A DNA stretch of 23,127 nt from JAGIBJ01 sp047604965. GTDB taxonomy: Bacteria; Actinomycetota; Thermoleophilia; Solirubrobacterales; Solirubrobacteraceae. Shown in pieces: positions 15,101-22,797 of this stretch; position 1 is the first letter of the stretch, and each line of letters begins with the position of its first letter. A program made the position numbers and the translations under genes. The notes beneath the pieces are model-generated. The model saw only the letters and a list, made by a program, of their open reading frames with translations, was not told the DNA's origin and made no database searches. The DNA lies in contig JASGGQ010000027.1 of the NCBI GenBank assembly GCA_047604965.1, forward strand, positions 1 through 23,127. Direction: 5' to 3'.

Positions 15101-16375
15101 CTACGCGAGCTTTTGATCCTCGGCAGCGTCGTCGCCGGACGAGGTCGTCGTCACGAGCGTCGGTTGGCGCCCTTGATCGACCGTTTCGCGCGTCACCAAG
15201 CAGGTCTGCACATCCGGGCGCGACGGCAGATCGAACTGCACGTCGAGCAAGATCTCTTCGACGATCGAACGCAGCCCGCGAGCACCGGTCTCGCGCGCGA
15301 GGGCACGATCGGCGATCGCTTCGAGCGCGCCCTGCTGGAACCGCAGCTCGATCCCGTCGAACTCGAACGAGCGCTGGAACTGTTTGACCAGGGCGTTGCG
15401 CGGCTCGGTGAGGATGTGCACGAGATCTTCTTGGCGCAGCTGATTGACGGCGGTAACGACCGGGAGACGGCCGATGAACTCTGGGATCAGCCCGTATGCG
15501 ACGAGATCTTCCGGCAGCACCTGCTGGAACATCCGGCCTGCGTCGTGGTCGGACTTCCCGCTGACCTCGGCACCGAAGCCGACACCCCCCTTGCCAACCC
15601 GGCGGGCGATGATGTCGTCGAGCCCCTGGAACGCGCCGCCGCAGATGAAGAGCACGTTCGTGGTGTCGATCGTCAGGTATTCCTGGTGGGGATGCTTACG
15701 CCCGCCCTGCGGCGGCACCGAGCTTTGCGTGCCTTCGAGGATCTTCAGCAGCGCCTGCTGCACGCCCTCTCCGGAGACATCGCGCGTGATCGACGGGTTC
15801 TCGCTCTTGCGGGCGATCTTGTCAACCTCGTCGATGTAGATGATCCCCGTCTCGGCCTTTTTGACGTCGTAATCGGCGGCCTGGATCAGCTTCAGGAGGA
15901 TGTTTTCGACATCCTCGCCGACGTAGCCAGCTTCCGTCAACGCCGTGGCGTCGGCGATTGCGAAGGGCACGTTGAGCATCCGTGCGAGCGTCTGCACGAG
16001 CAGCGTCTTGCCCGAGCCGGTCGGCCCCAACATCAGGATGTTGCTCTTCTGGAGTTCAACGTCCTGTTCACCGCCTTGGAGCAGTTGCACGCGCTTGTAA
16101 TGGTTGTACACGGCAACCGACAACGAGCGTTTGGCGCTCTCCTGACCGATCACGTAGTCGTCGAGCACTGCGTTGATTTCGCGCGGCTTGGGGAGCGACC
16201 CGAGATCGACGGCCGGCACCGCCGCCAGCTCGTCGTCGATCAACTCCCCACAGATGTCGATGCACACGTCGCAGATGAAGACCCCGTTTCCGGTAATCAT
16301 CTTCTTGACCTGCCGCTGCGAGCGCCCGCAGAAGCTACAGAGGACCTGCTTGTCGGTGTCGGTCGTGCGATCCAT
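15101..16375 (-). CDS. clpX: ATP-dependent Clp protease ATP-binding subunit ClpX
   Basis: AAA+ unfoldase that recognises tagged substrates and threads them into ClpP in the cytoplasm. The 424-aa protein has the N-terminal zinc-binding domain with C13, C16, C35 and C38, Walker A GPTGSGKT (117-124), pore loop GYVG (150-153), Walker B IIYIDE with D182/E183, the RKH loop (226-228), and the arginine-finger/sensor region GLIPEFIGRLPV. The C-terminal small domain (ETGARGLRSIVEEILLDVQFDLP) is complete and is followed by a short acidic tail. The ATG at 16375 starts 36 nt after clpP, the usual order, so the two are probably one transcript. Length and motifs are normal. Confidence 0.98.
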   Translation of the reverse strand: MDRTTDTDKQVLCSFCGRSQRQVKKMITGNGVFICDVCIDICGELIDDELAAVPAVDLGSLPKPREINAVLDDYVIGQESAKRSLSVAVYNHYKRVQLLQGGEQDVELQKSNILMLGPTGSGKTLLVQTLARMLNVPFAIADATALTEAGYVGEDVENILLKLIQAADYDVKKAETGIIYIDEVDKIARKSENPSITRDVSGEGVQQALLKILEGTQSSVPPQGGRKHPHQEYLTIDTTNVLFICGGAFQGLDDIIARRVGKGGVGFGAEVSGKSDHDAGRMFQQVLPEDLVAYGLIPEFIGRLPVVTAVNQLRQEDLVHILTEPRNALVKQFQRSFEFDGIELRFQQGALEAIADRALARETGARGLRSIVEEILLDVQFDLPSRPDVQTCLVTRETVDQGRQPTLVTTTSSGDDAAEDQKLA

Positions 16376-16411
16376 CGTTGTTCTCTGAGTCGGGTCCGCT
16401 GACGCCGGTCT

Positions 16412-16996
16412 TTAGCGACTGACCCGCACGGCGTCGATCAGCCCGTAGTCCTTGGCCTCCTCGGCGGAGAGGAAGTAGTCCCGCTCGGTGTCCTTGCGAA
16501 CCTTCTCGTACTCCTGGCCGGTATGCTCGGCGAGGATCGCGTCGAGCCGGTGGCGGACATCGATGATCTCCTTGGCGTGGATCTCGATATCGGTCGCTTG
16601 CCCCTGAAAGCCTGAGCTGACCTGGTGGATCATGATCTTGCTGTTCGGCAGCGCCATGCGCTTGCCCTTCGCGCCGCCGGCGAGCAGCACCGCTCCCATC
16701 GACATCGCCATCCCCACGCACATCGTCGCCACGTCGGGCTTGATGAACTGCATCGTGTCGTAGATCGCCAGGCCCGCGTACACCGAGCCACCGGGCGAGT
16801 TGATGTAGATCGAAATGTCCTTGTCGGGATCCTCGCTCTCGAGGTGCAGCAGCTGCGCAACGATCAGGTTTGCGATCTGATCGTCGACCGGAGTGCCGAG
16901 GAAGATGACGCGCTCGTTGAGGAGGCGCGAGTAGATGTCGAAGGCGCGTTCACCGCGTGACGTCTGCTCGACGACCATGGGGACCATTGGGCTCAT
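16412..16996 (-). CDS. clpP: ATP-dependent Clp protease proteolytic subunit ClpP
   Basis: Serine protease that forms the tetradecameric degradation chamber used by ClpX. The 194-aa product carries the complete catalytic triad: S99 in GMAMSMGAVLLAGG, H124 in IMIHQVSSGFQGQATD, and D173 in TERDYFLSAEEAKDYGLID. N-terminal VVEQTSRGERAFDIYSRLL and YINSPGGSVYAGLAIYD are standard. Three Met codons (16996, 16987, 16978) could start the protein; the first is given, and ClpP is often N-terminally processed. The usual GQAAS around the nucleophile is GMAMS here, a variant common in actinobacterial ClpPs. Upstream, 16997-17173 separates it from the desaturase gene and holds a small hairpin (CCTGC-GCAGG, 17031-17044). 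I see no clear ClgR, CIRCE or HAIR operator there. Actinobacteria often have two clpP genes; only one is in this window. Confidence 0.97.
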   Translation of the reverse strand: MSPMVPMVVEQTSRGERAFDIYSRLLNERVIFLGTPVDDQIANLIVAQLLHLESEDPDKDISIYINSPGGSVYAGLAIYDTMQFIKPDVATMCVGMAMSMGAVLLAGGAKGKRMALPNSKIMIHQVSSGFQGQATDIEIHAKEIIDVRHRLDAILAEHTGQEYEKVRKDTERDYFLSAEEAKDYGLIDAVRVSR

Positions 16997-17173
16997 GTGG
17001 GGCGTGACTTTCTCGCGATGAGGGGGTTGTCCTGCTTGTGCAGGCTACTAGCCCCGGTCCGGGCGGGCGTTCGCAGAATCCTCCCACGGAGCGGCTCTGA
17101 CCACCCCCGGTCGGCAGATTTCCGAGCTGGCGGCGAAGACGCGGCCGCTGTCAGCCGGACGCCGCAGCGATCC

Positions 17174-18427
17174 TCAGCTGCGCTCTGAGATGGTCGCGGT
17201 GCGCGACCGGTCCTCGGCCGCAGCGACCTTCAGCGGTGCCTGGCGGGCGCCGGCCGACCGCACGCCGCGTGCCTTGCGGCGGTCTCCGGCATCGGCGGCC
17301 TCCGCAACACGCGGGTTGCGCTGAGAGGTGCGCGCCGGATCGATCTCGCGCTCTTCGCTCTTGGCACCGCCGGGGAAGGCGAAGCGGGTGATCCGCCGCA
17401 GCACCTGCCCGTACTGCTTCCACAGGGGGCCGGTCGAATACTCGATCCCGTAGCGGTCGCAGATCTCCTGCACGCGCGGGGCGATCTCCTTGTACCGGTT
17501 GCTTGGAAGGTCGGGGAAGATGTGGTGCTCGATCTGGTAGCTGAGGTTCCCGCTCATCAGGTGCAGCAACTCGCCGCCGGAGATGTTGCAGGAGCCCTCC
17601 ATCTGCCGCAGGTACCACTCGCCGCGCGACTCACCGGCGATGTCCTCCTCGGTGAAGGTGCCGCCGCCGTCGGGGAAGTGGCCGCAGAAGATGATCGTGT
17701 GCGCCCAGACGTTGCGGACGATGTTCGCGGTGAAGTTCGCCGCGAGCGTGGTCGGCGCGGAGATCCCAGAGAGCAGTGGCCAGACCACGTAGTCCTTCAG
17801 CGCTTGGCTGGCCATCTTCTGGCTCATCTGCATGAAGCGCGCCGTGTATTCGCGGACGCCGAGTTCACCGCTGACGAGCTTCTCGAATTCCAGGTCGTAC
17901 AGCGCGATCGCGTACTCGAACGTCAGCGCAAGCGCGACGTTGTAGAACGGCTGCGCGAGGTAGATCGGCTTCCATTTCTGGTCGCCGCTGACGCGCATGA
18001 TCGTATACCCGAGGTCGCGATCCTTGCCGATCACGTTGGTGTACGTGTGGTGCAGGTAGTTGTGGGTGTGCTTCCAGTGCTCGGCGGTGGAGACGGTGTC
18101 CCATTCGAAGCTTGAGGAGTGCAGCGACGGGTCGCGCATCCAGTCCCACTGACCGTGCATCACGTTGTGCCCGATCTCCATGTCGGCGATGATCTTCGCG
18201 CTGGAGAGCATCGTCACGCTAGCCAACCAGAACGGCGGCAGGATCGAAGCAAGGCCGGTGAGGCGTCCGCCGAGTTCGAGCTTGTGCTGGGCGTCGACGA
18301 CTTTGCGAATGTACGCAGCGTCGCGCGCGCCGAGATCGTCACGCACTTCGTCGTACAGCGCGTCGAGTTCAGCGCCGAGTGCGTCGACCTGGGCCTTCGT
18401 GAGGTGGGCGCCGGGAGTGACGGACAT
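17174..18427 (-). CDS. Membrane fatty-acid/acyl-CoA desaturase (DesA3-like)
   Basis: Integral-membrane di-iron desaturase that probably introduces a double bond into acyl chains (stearoyl-CoA or lipid-linked) with electrons from a partner reductase. The 417-aa protein has the three histidine boxes: H87-N-V-M-H91, H122-N-Y-L-H126-H127 and Q298-I-E-H301-H302, with EHWKHTHNYLHHTYTN very like mycobacterial DesA3. Hydrophobic segments lie around 55-80 and 195-250. The last 65 residues are charged and low-complexity. The start is well supported: AGGA at 18436-18439 lies 8 nt before the ATG. The gene follows the ferredoxin-type reductase by 61 nt, the same pairing as M. tuberculosis desA3 with Rv3230c. 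Its place between tig and clpP is unusual. Regiospecificity (delta-9 versus another position) cannot be read from sequence. Confidence 0.93.
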   Translation of the reverse strand: MSVTPGAHLTKAQVDALGAELDALYDEVRDDLGARDAAYIRKVVDAQHKLELGGRLTGLASILPPFWLASVTMLSSAKIIADMEIGHNVMHGQWDWMRDPSLHSSSFEWDTVSTAEHWKHTHNYLHHTYTNVIGKDRDLGYTIMRVSGDQKWKPIYLAQPFYNVALALTFEYAIALYDLEFEKLVSGELGVREYTARFMQMSQKMASQALKDYVVWPLLSGISAPTTLAANFTANIVRNVWAHTIIFCGHFPDGGGTFTEEDIAGESRGEWYLRQMEGSCNISGGELLHLMSGNLSYQIEHHIFPDLPSNRYKEIAPRVQEICDRYGIEYSTGPLWKQYGQVLRRITRFAFPGGAKSEEREIDPARTSQRNPRVAEAADAGDRRKARGVRSAGARQAPLKVAAAEDRSRTATISERS

Positions 18428-18488
18428 ATCGGTATTCCTACGCTCGTGTTCGGTGGGGACGGTGGAGAGAAGCTTGGAGATCAGTCAT

Positions 18489-19577
18489 CTAAACCTCAAG
18501 GTGAAGATCGCCGGCAGCCGCAGAAACGCAGATCTGAACATCGGCACCAGGTTCGGTAATCAGTTCACCGGTCCGAAGGTCACGTGCCTGGCCATCGACG
18601 AGCGTGCAGACGCAGCGGTGGCAGATGCCCATCCGGCAGCCGCTGCGCAACGCCAGGCCAGCATCTTCGCCGGCGACCAGCAGCGGCGTGCCGGGCGGCG
18701 CGTCGAAGGTCGCGTGGTTGAGCGTCACGGTGCCGCCGTCGCCGGGATCGGGACCGATCAGCGCGATCTGGAAACGCTCGATCGTCAACTGGTCGAGCTG
18801 ACCGGCCGTCGCATAGTGCTGCTCGACGGCATCAAGCAGGCCGATCGGACCGCAGGCAAAGGCAGTGCGCTCGCGCCAGTCGGGACAGAGCTCGTCGAAT
18901 TCCGCCGGCTGGAGTCGCGGCGCGACCGCAGTGAGGCGCTCGTGGCGCGTCACGCCGGGATGCTGGCGAGCGAGTTGGCGCAGTTCCGCGCCGAAGATCA
19001 CGCGATCTTCAGCGCGCTCGCTATGCAGGTGGACGACATCGTGGATGCCACCAGTCGATTCCAGTTCGCGCAACATCGACATCACCGGCGTGATGCCGCT
19101 GCCGGCGGTAATCAGCAGCAGTTTGCGGGACGAGGCATCGCTTGGGAGTACGAACTCGCCCTCCGGCGGCCCAAGCCGGACCAATTCGCCGATCGCGGCG
19201 TGGCGCACCAGGTGCGTGGAGACGACGCCCCCATCGACGACCTTGATGGTGACGCTGATGCAGCCGTCCGCGCGCCCCGGGTCGGAAGTGAGCGAGTACG
19301 AGCGCCAGTGACGGACGCCTTCGACATCGACGCCGAGCGCGAGATGCTGGCCGGCGCGATGCCCAGGCCAGCGCCGCCCTGGGCGGATCACAATCGTGGC
19401 CGCATCCGGCGTGCGCGGGATGATCTGCTCGATCCGACCGCGCAGTTCGCTGAACGCCCACAACGGGTTGACCGCAGTGAGGTAGTCGTCGGGGAGCAGT
19501 GGCGTCGTCAAGACCCCGGCGAGATCGAGGAGCCGCCGCCGTGCGGCCGGCTCGGCGAGCGTGTCGCCCTGGCGCAT
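18489..19577 (-). CDS. Ferredoxin reductase-type oxidoreductase, FAD/NAD(P)H and [2Fe-2S]
   Basis: Flavin-iron-sulfur reductase that probably passes electrons from NAD(P)H to the neighbouring desaturase. The 362-aa protein has an FAD-binding barrel (about 42-150) with RSYSL at 92-96, an NAD(P)-binding domain (about 152-265) with LLLITAGSGITPVMSML and FACGP, and a C-terminal plant-type ferredoxin domain. The cluster ligands are C314, C319, C322 and C350 (pattern C-x4-C-x2-C-x27-C, within SGCRMGICHRC and VQIC). This architecture matches Rv3230c, the electron donor of DesA3. The ATG at 19577 is preceded by a modest AAAGG. The gene lies 190 nt after tig, beyond a tandem hairpin, so it probably starts a separate transcript with the desaturase. 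NADPH versus NADH preference is not determined. Confidence 0.93.
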   Translation of the reverse strand: MRQGDTLAEPAARRRLLDLAGVLTTPLLPDDYLTAVNPLWAFSELRGRIEQIIPRTPDAATIVIRPGRRWPGHRAGQHLALGVDVEGVRHWRSYSLTSDPGRADGCISVTIKVVDGGVVSTHLVRHAAIGELVRLGPPEGEFVLPSDASSRKLLLITAGSGITPVMSMLRELESTGGIHDVVHLHSERAEDRVIFGAELRQLARQHPGVTRHERLTAVAPRLQPAEFDELCPDWRERTAFACGPIGLLDAVEQHYATAGQLDQLTIERFQIALIGPDPGDGGTVTLNHATFDAPPGTPLLVAGEDAGLALRSGCRMGICHRCVCTLVDGQARDLRTGELITEPGADVQICVSAAAGDLHLEV

Positions 19578-19714
19578 GAAGCGGCGCCTTTCGGTCGAGG
19601 TTCACGTGGGAACGGGCGCCCCACGCTGTCCATCCGGACGATATTCAATGTCGCGTGCGCGTTCTCGCTCGACGAGTGTGCGCTTGACGACTCATTTTGC
19701 GCATCCGGTGACAA
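19578..19714 (-). promoter_or_regulatory. Putative promoter region of the reductase-desaturase module
   Basis: This gap follows the tig hairpins and precedes the reductase ATG. It contains locally AT-richer stretches, including a TANNNT-type -10 candidate (TATCGT on the minus strand, 19638-19643) with no good -35 element at the right distance. The location after a terminator-like structure is the main argument for a promoter; the hexamer itself is weak evidence. Confidence 0.25.
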
Positions 19715-19751
19715 AACCGGCGCCGGTTGGCTGGTCGCGCTCCCGCGCGAC
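19715..19751 (-). terminator. Tandem hairpin terminator candidate after tig
   Basis: Starting 16 nt after the tig stop, read on the minus strand, GTCGCGC pairs with GCGCGAC around GGGA (19734-19751). This is followed by the palindrome AACCGGCGCCGGTT (19715-19728), which runs into a TTTT. Two stacked GC hairpins with a short T-run fit a transcription terminator. The T-run is brief, so efficiency is uncertain. Confidence 0.5.
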
Positions 19752-19767
19752 GTCCGGCGAACCGATC

Positions 19768-21156
19768 TCAGGCGGTCCAGAGCCCGGGGTTCTCGGCCTG
19801 CTCCTCGCGCGACGGCGTGTAGGCCGTCCCGGCCTTCTTGGCTTCCTCGACGGAGATTGCCTTGGCCCGCTCGACCAACAGATCGACCGCCTTCTGCTCG
19901 GCGAGATCTTCGCGCAGTGCGTCGATCTGGCCCCGTCCGCGCAGTCGCGCGATCGCCTTCTTGAGCGTGATGCCTTCGCGCTGCGCCAGCGGCGCGACTG
20001 CCGCTTCGATCTCCTCGTCGGTGGCCGTCAAGCCCTCCGCAGCAACGACGGCGGTCACGACCGCTTGGCGCTTGAGCTGCTGCTCGGCACCCGGAACCGC
20101 ATCTTCGACGACCTCGTCGTGCGTCTTGCCGACCGATTGGAGGTACACCTCTTGGCTGATCCCCTGATGCTCGAAGCGATGCATCATGCGGTGGAACTCT
20201 TGGTGCGCGTGATCGTGCGCCAGCGCACGTGGAACCTCGATGCCGGCTTTGATCGCCGCCGCGTCGAGCGTCGCGAGGCGGTAGAGCTGCTCGATGCGCT
20301 GCTCCTCGGCCTCGGCAAGCCGTGCCTTCACGTCGTTCTTGAGTTCATCGAGCGTGTCGACGCCTCCAACCTCCAGCGCGAAGTCGTCGTCGAGCTCGGG
20401 GAGCTGCTTGGCCTTGACCTCCTGCATCGTGATGTCGAAGGTCGCCTCCTGCCCGGCGAGATGCTCGGCGTTGTACTGCTCCGGGAAGGTCACGGTGATC
20501 ACGCGCTCATCCCCGGCCTTCATGTCGATGATCTGCTCTTCGAAGCCCGGGATGAAGTGGCCGCTGCCGATTTGCAGCATCTGGCCCTTGGCTTCGGCAC
20601 CTTCAAACGGGACGCCGCCGATCTTGCCGACGAAATCGACGACCACGAAGTCGCCGTCTTGCGAAGCTCGATCGACCGTTTCCAAACGAGCGAAGCGCTC
20701 GCGCAGCGTTTCCAGTTCGCGCTCGATCGCTGCTTCGTCGGCGACCGGTTCGGCCTTGCCGACCTCAAACTCCTTGAGCCCGGAGACATCGGCCGCCGGC
20801 ACGATCCCAACCTCTGCGGAGAAGGTGAACGCGGCTCCCGCCTCGGGCAGTTCGAACGGCTCGACCTCGGGAGTTCCGACCGGCGAGATCTTGGTCGCGC
20901 GGATCGCTTCGACATACCAGTCGTTGAGGTCGGCGCGGATCGCCTCGTCGACGACCGCCTCGCGGCCAACGCGCTGCAACACGAGCTTGGCCGGCACCTT
21001 GCCGGCGCGGAAGCCCGGCACGCGCAGATTGCGCCCGACCTGCTTGGCAGCCCGCTCGATCGAGCGCTCCAGCAGCTCGGCAGGCACGGTCGCCTCAAGG
21101 CGCACACGCGACTCGGGCAGCTCTGTGGTGGTGGCGACGACTTCGGGGCCGGACAT
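19768..21156 (-). CDS. tig: Trigger factor
   Basis: Ribosome-associated chaperone and peptidyl-prolyl isomerase that binds nascent chains at the exit tunnel. The 462-aa protein has the N-terminal ribosome-binding domain with the signature GFRAGKVP (residues 48-55), the FKBP-type PPIase domain (about 168-252, GDFVVVDFVGKIGG, SGHFIPGFEEQIIDMKAGDE) and a long helical C-terminal chaperone domain. The open frame extends far upstream to 21576, but the ATG at 21156 is chosen because AGGTGG (21165-21170) stands 8 nt before it and because the upstream part opposes the lhgO gene. In most bacteria tig directly precedes clpP-clpX; here two lipid-modification genes intervene. Confidence 0.97.
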   Translation of the reverse strand: MSGPEVVATTTELPESRVRLEATVPAELLERSIERAAKQVGRNLRVPGFRAGKVPAKLVLQRVGREAVVDEAIRADLNDWYVEAIRATKISPVGTPEVEPFELPEAGAAFTFSAEVGIVPAADVSGLKEFEVGKAEPVADEAAIERELETLRERFARLETVDRASQDGDFVVVDFVGKIGGVPFEGAEAKGQMLQIGSGHFIPGFEEQIIDMKAGDERVITVTFPEQYNAEHLAGQEATFDITMQEVKAKQLPELDDDFALEVGGVDTLDELKNDVKARLAEAEEQRIEQLYRLATLDAAAIKAGIEVPRALAHDHAHQEFHRMMHRFEHQGISQEVYLQSVGKTHDEVVEDAVPGAEQQLKRQAVVTAVVAAEGLTATDEEIEAAVAPLAQREGITLKKAIARLRGRGQIDALREDLAEQKAVDLLVERAKAISVEEAKKAGTAYTPSREEQAENPGLWTA

Positions 21157-21224
21157 GAGACCGACCACCTTATCTAGAAGAGCTCGCGGGCGACCGGGCT
21201 CCCCCTCATCTATCGTCGTCGGTG
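21157..21224. promoter_or_regulatory. Divergent promoter region between tig and the lhgO unit
   Basis: This 68-nt gap is the only space between the minus-strand tig and the plus-strand 48-codon ORF/lhgO unit, so it should hold the starts of both transcripts. It has short AT-rich elements: TATCTA (plus, near 21171) and TATCGT (21211-21216), the latter ending 8 nt before the plus-strand ATG, which would give a leaderless or nearly leaderless transcript. No clear -35 boxes or operator dyads were found. Confidence 0.3.
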
Positions 21225-21371
21225 ATGCGACGGTCGCCGCTGGAACGGATGCGTGCACGGTGGGTGACCGGCCCCACCGGCCACGGCGCGGCCTTCGGGC
21301 TCGATGTAGCGATCGCAGTCCGCCTATGGGTCCGCTGGCGGCTGCTGCTGATGCGCGGCCCGCAGGAGTGA
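21225..21371 (+). CDS. Short hypothetical protein (48 aa) upstream of lhgO
   Basis: A 48-codon frame from the ATG at 21225 to TGA at 21371. The product is basic and partly amphipathic: an N-terminal MRRSPLERMRARWVTGPTGH is followed by a hydrophobic/aromatic stretch (FGLDVAIAVRLWVRWRLLLM) that could be a membrane-associated helix. It ends 4 nt before the lhgO ATG, and the lhgO Shine-Dalgarno lies within its last codons, the geometry of a translationally coupled pair. The WVTGPxGH start resembles very short actinobacterial membrane-associated proteins, but I cannot name a family. It lacks a good Shine-Dalgarno. It may be real or a leader peptide; the coding evidence is modest. Confidence 0.45.
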   Translation: MRRSPLERMRARWVTGPTGHGAAFGLDVAIAVRLWVRWRLLLMRGPQE

Positions 21372-21375
21372 CGAG

Positions 21376-22566
21376 ATGCGGACGATCATCGTCGGTGGCG
21401 GAATCGTCGGTCTCGCCACCGCACGCGCACTGCTGCTGAGCCGCCCTGGCGACGAGCTCATCGTGCTCGAACGCGACGCGGTCGTCGCGCAGCACCAGAG
21501 CGGCCGCAATTCCGGCGTGATCCACGCAGGCGTGTACTACCTCCCCGGATCGCTGAAAGCCAGGCTCTGCCGGCACGGCGCCGAGCTGATGATCGCCTAC
21601 TGCCAGCAGCGAGGCCTGCCGCTACTGGTGTGCGGCAAGGTCGTCGTGGCACTCGACGCATCGGAACTCGGACGACTTGACGAACTTGAGCGGCGCGCCA
21701 CCGCGAACGGCGTCCCGGGGCTGACGCGCCTTGGCGGCGCGGCGCTGCGCGCGATCGAACCGCATGCCGCCGGCATCGCCGCACTGCATTCGCCGCGCAC
21801 CGCCATTACCGATTTCGCGGCGGTTGCGCAGTCCTTCGCCGACGACGTCGCTGCGGCCGGTGGGAGCGTCGTGACCGGCGCGTCCGTCGCGCGCGTCGAA
21901 CATGGCACAACGCCAGCCGTGCTCCTCGACGACGGCGCGCGGCTGGCGGCCGACCGGGTAATCATCTGCGCCGGCCTCTCCACCGCCCAGCTTGCGCGCC
22001 GCTCCGGGGCAGCATCGGAACCAAGGATTATCGGCGTTCGCGGCGACTACTATGCGCTGTCGGCGCCGCGCCGCGCCGCGGTCTGCGGCCTGATCTACCC
22101 GGTTCCCGATCCGGCGCTGCCGTTTCTCGGCATCCATCTCACGCGCCGGGTCGACGGCACGGTACTGGTCGGCCCCAACGCCGTGCCGACACTGGCCCGC
22201 CGTGCCGACACGCCGTACGCCGTCGATCTTCGCGAGCTGCTGGCGCTCGCGCGCTGGCCTGGCACTTGGCGACTGGCCCGTCGGCAGTGGCGCACCGCAA
22301 CGGGCGAATGGTGGCGTTCCCGCTCGACCGTCCGGTTCGTCGCCGAAGCGGAGCGCTACCTGCCCGGGCTGAGCATCGATGATGTCGAGCCGATACCCGC
22401 CGGTATACGCGCCCAAGCGGTCGACCGAGACGGCTCCCTCGTCGACGATTTCTGCGTGGAGAACACCGGCACCGTGGCGTGGGTGCGCAATGCTCCGTCA
22501 CCGGCCGCGACCTCATCGCTGGCGCTCGCCGAGGAGCTGCTGGAGCGGCTCGCGCTCACCGGCTGA
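21376..22566 (+). CDS. lhgO: L-2-hydroxyglutarate oxidase/dehydrogenase (LhgO family)
   Basis: FAD-dependent oxidoreductase of the DAO family that converts L-2-hydroxyglutarate to 2-oxoglutarate, usually passing electrons to the quinone pool or oxygen. The 396-aa protein begins with the dinucleotide-binding motif VGGGIVGLATARAL (G7-x-G9-x-x-G12) and has the family-specific HQSGRNSGVIHAGVYY and PGSLKARLC segments, a mid-protein IICAGLSTAQLAR, and the C-terminal NAPSPAATSSLALAEEL that closes the FAD site in LhgO proteins. Length is normal. The start is clear: AGGAG at 21364-21368 stands 7 nt before the ATG. It is transcribed away from tig, and no glutarate or lysine catabolic genes accompany it, so here it may serve metabolite repair. 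A related 2-hydroxyacid substrate remains possible. Confidence 0.92.
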   Translation: MRTIIVGGGIVGLATARALLLSRPGDELIVLERDAVVAQHQSGRNSGVIHAGVYYLPGSLKARLCRHGAELMIAYCQQRGLPLLVCGKVVVALDASELGRLDELERRATANGVPGLTRLGGAALRAIEPHAAGIAALHSPRTAITDFAAVAQSFADDVAAAGGSVVTGASVARVEHGTTPAVLLDDGARLAADRVIICAGLSTAQLARRSGAASEPRIIGVRGDYYALSAPRRAAVCGLIYPVPDPALPFLGIHLTRRVDGTVLVGPNAVPTLARRADTPYAVDLRELLALARWPGTWRLARRQWRTATGEWWRSRSTVRFVAEAERYLPGLSIDDVEPIPAGIRAQAVDRDGSLVDDFCVENTGTVAWVRNAPSPAATSSLALAEELLERLALTG

Positions 22567-22797
22567 ACCGGCGATCGTCCCGTGTTGGGGGAAGTGTTTG
22601 GAAACCAATCAGCATTGGGTGCGACCCCAAGGCTGGTGGCCTTCGCAAGCGCCTGAGGAGCCTGCCGCTTCGCGGACCGCGCCCACAGACCGCAAAGCCC
22701 CGGCAGAGATCGGCCATCGGCGCGGCAACGCATCGCTGGCGCCGGACCGGAATCATGGGGCCGGTCGATCTTCCGACTTCCAGGAGCCGCACCGGGC
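22567..22797 (+). other. Intergenic region with short hairpins and a GC dip
   Basis: The longest gene-free stretch of the window (231 nt). Its first third (about 22580-22645) is noticeably less GC-rich than its surroundings and has two adjacent hairpins: TTGG-AAA-CCAA (22598-22608) and TTGGG/CCCAA (22615-22630, 6-nt loop). A third dyad, GACCGG/CCGGTC (22745-22766), precedes the next gene. An AGGAG at 22782-22786 lies 11 nt before the downstream ATG. No tRNA cloverleaf, known riboswitch or convincing ORF was recognised. It may combine an lhgO terminator with a structured leader. Confidence 0.4.

Noticed and set aside
14558..16402. 614-codon open frame on the plus strand
   Set aside because: Antisense to clpX and the NTF2-like gene; no recognisable domain, and its composition is typical of a shadow frame.
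16997..17173. ClgR, CIRCE or HAIR operator ahead of clpP
   Set aside because: Scanned for these stress-regulator consensus dyads by eye; only partial matches with wrong spacing were found.
18165..21177. Two long plus-strand frames (599 and 538 codons)
   Set aside because: They oppose the desaturase, reductase and tig genes, which carry full family motifs; products look like shadow translations.
21157..21576. N-terminal extension of trigger factor
   Set aside because: Would run antisense into lhgO and lacks similarity to tig; the ATG at 21156 has a good AGGTGG.
22582..22656. 25-codon GTG frame (24 residues) downstream of lhgO
   Set aside because: Reads plausibly as protein, but it is too short, has no ribosome binding site and overlaps the hairpins; no independent support.
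22567..22797. Possible tRNA or riboswitch
   Set aside because: No cloverleaf, T-loop or known aptamer core could be fitted; only short hairpins are visible.
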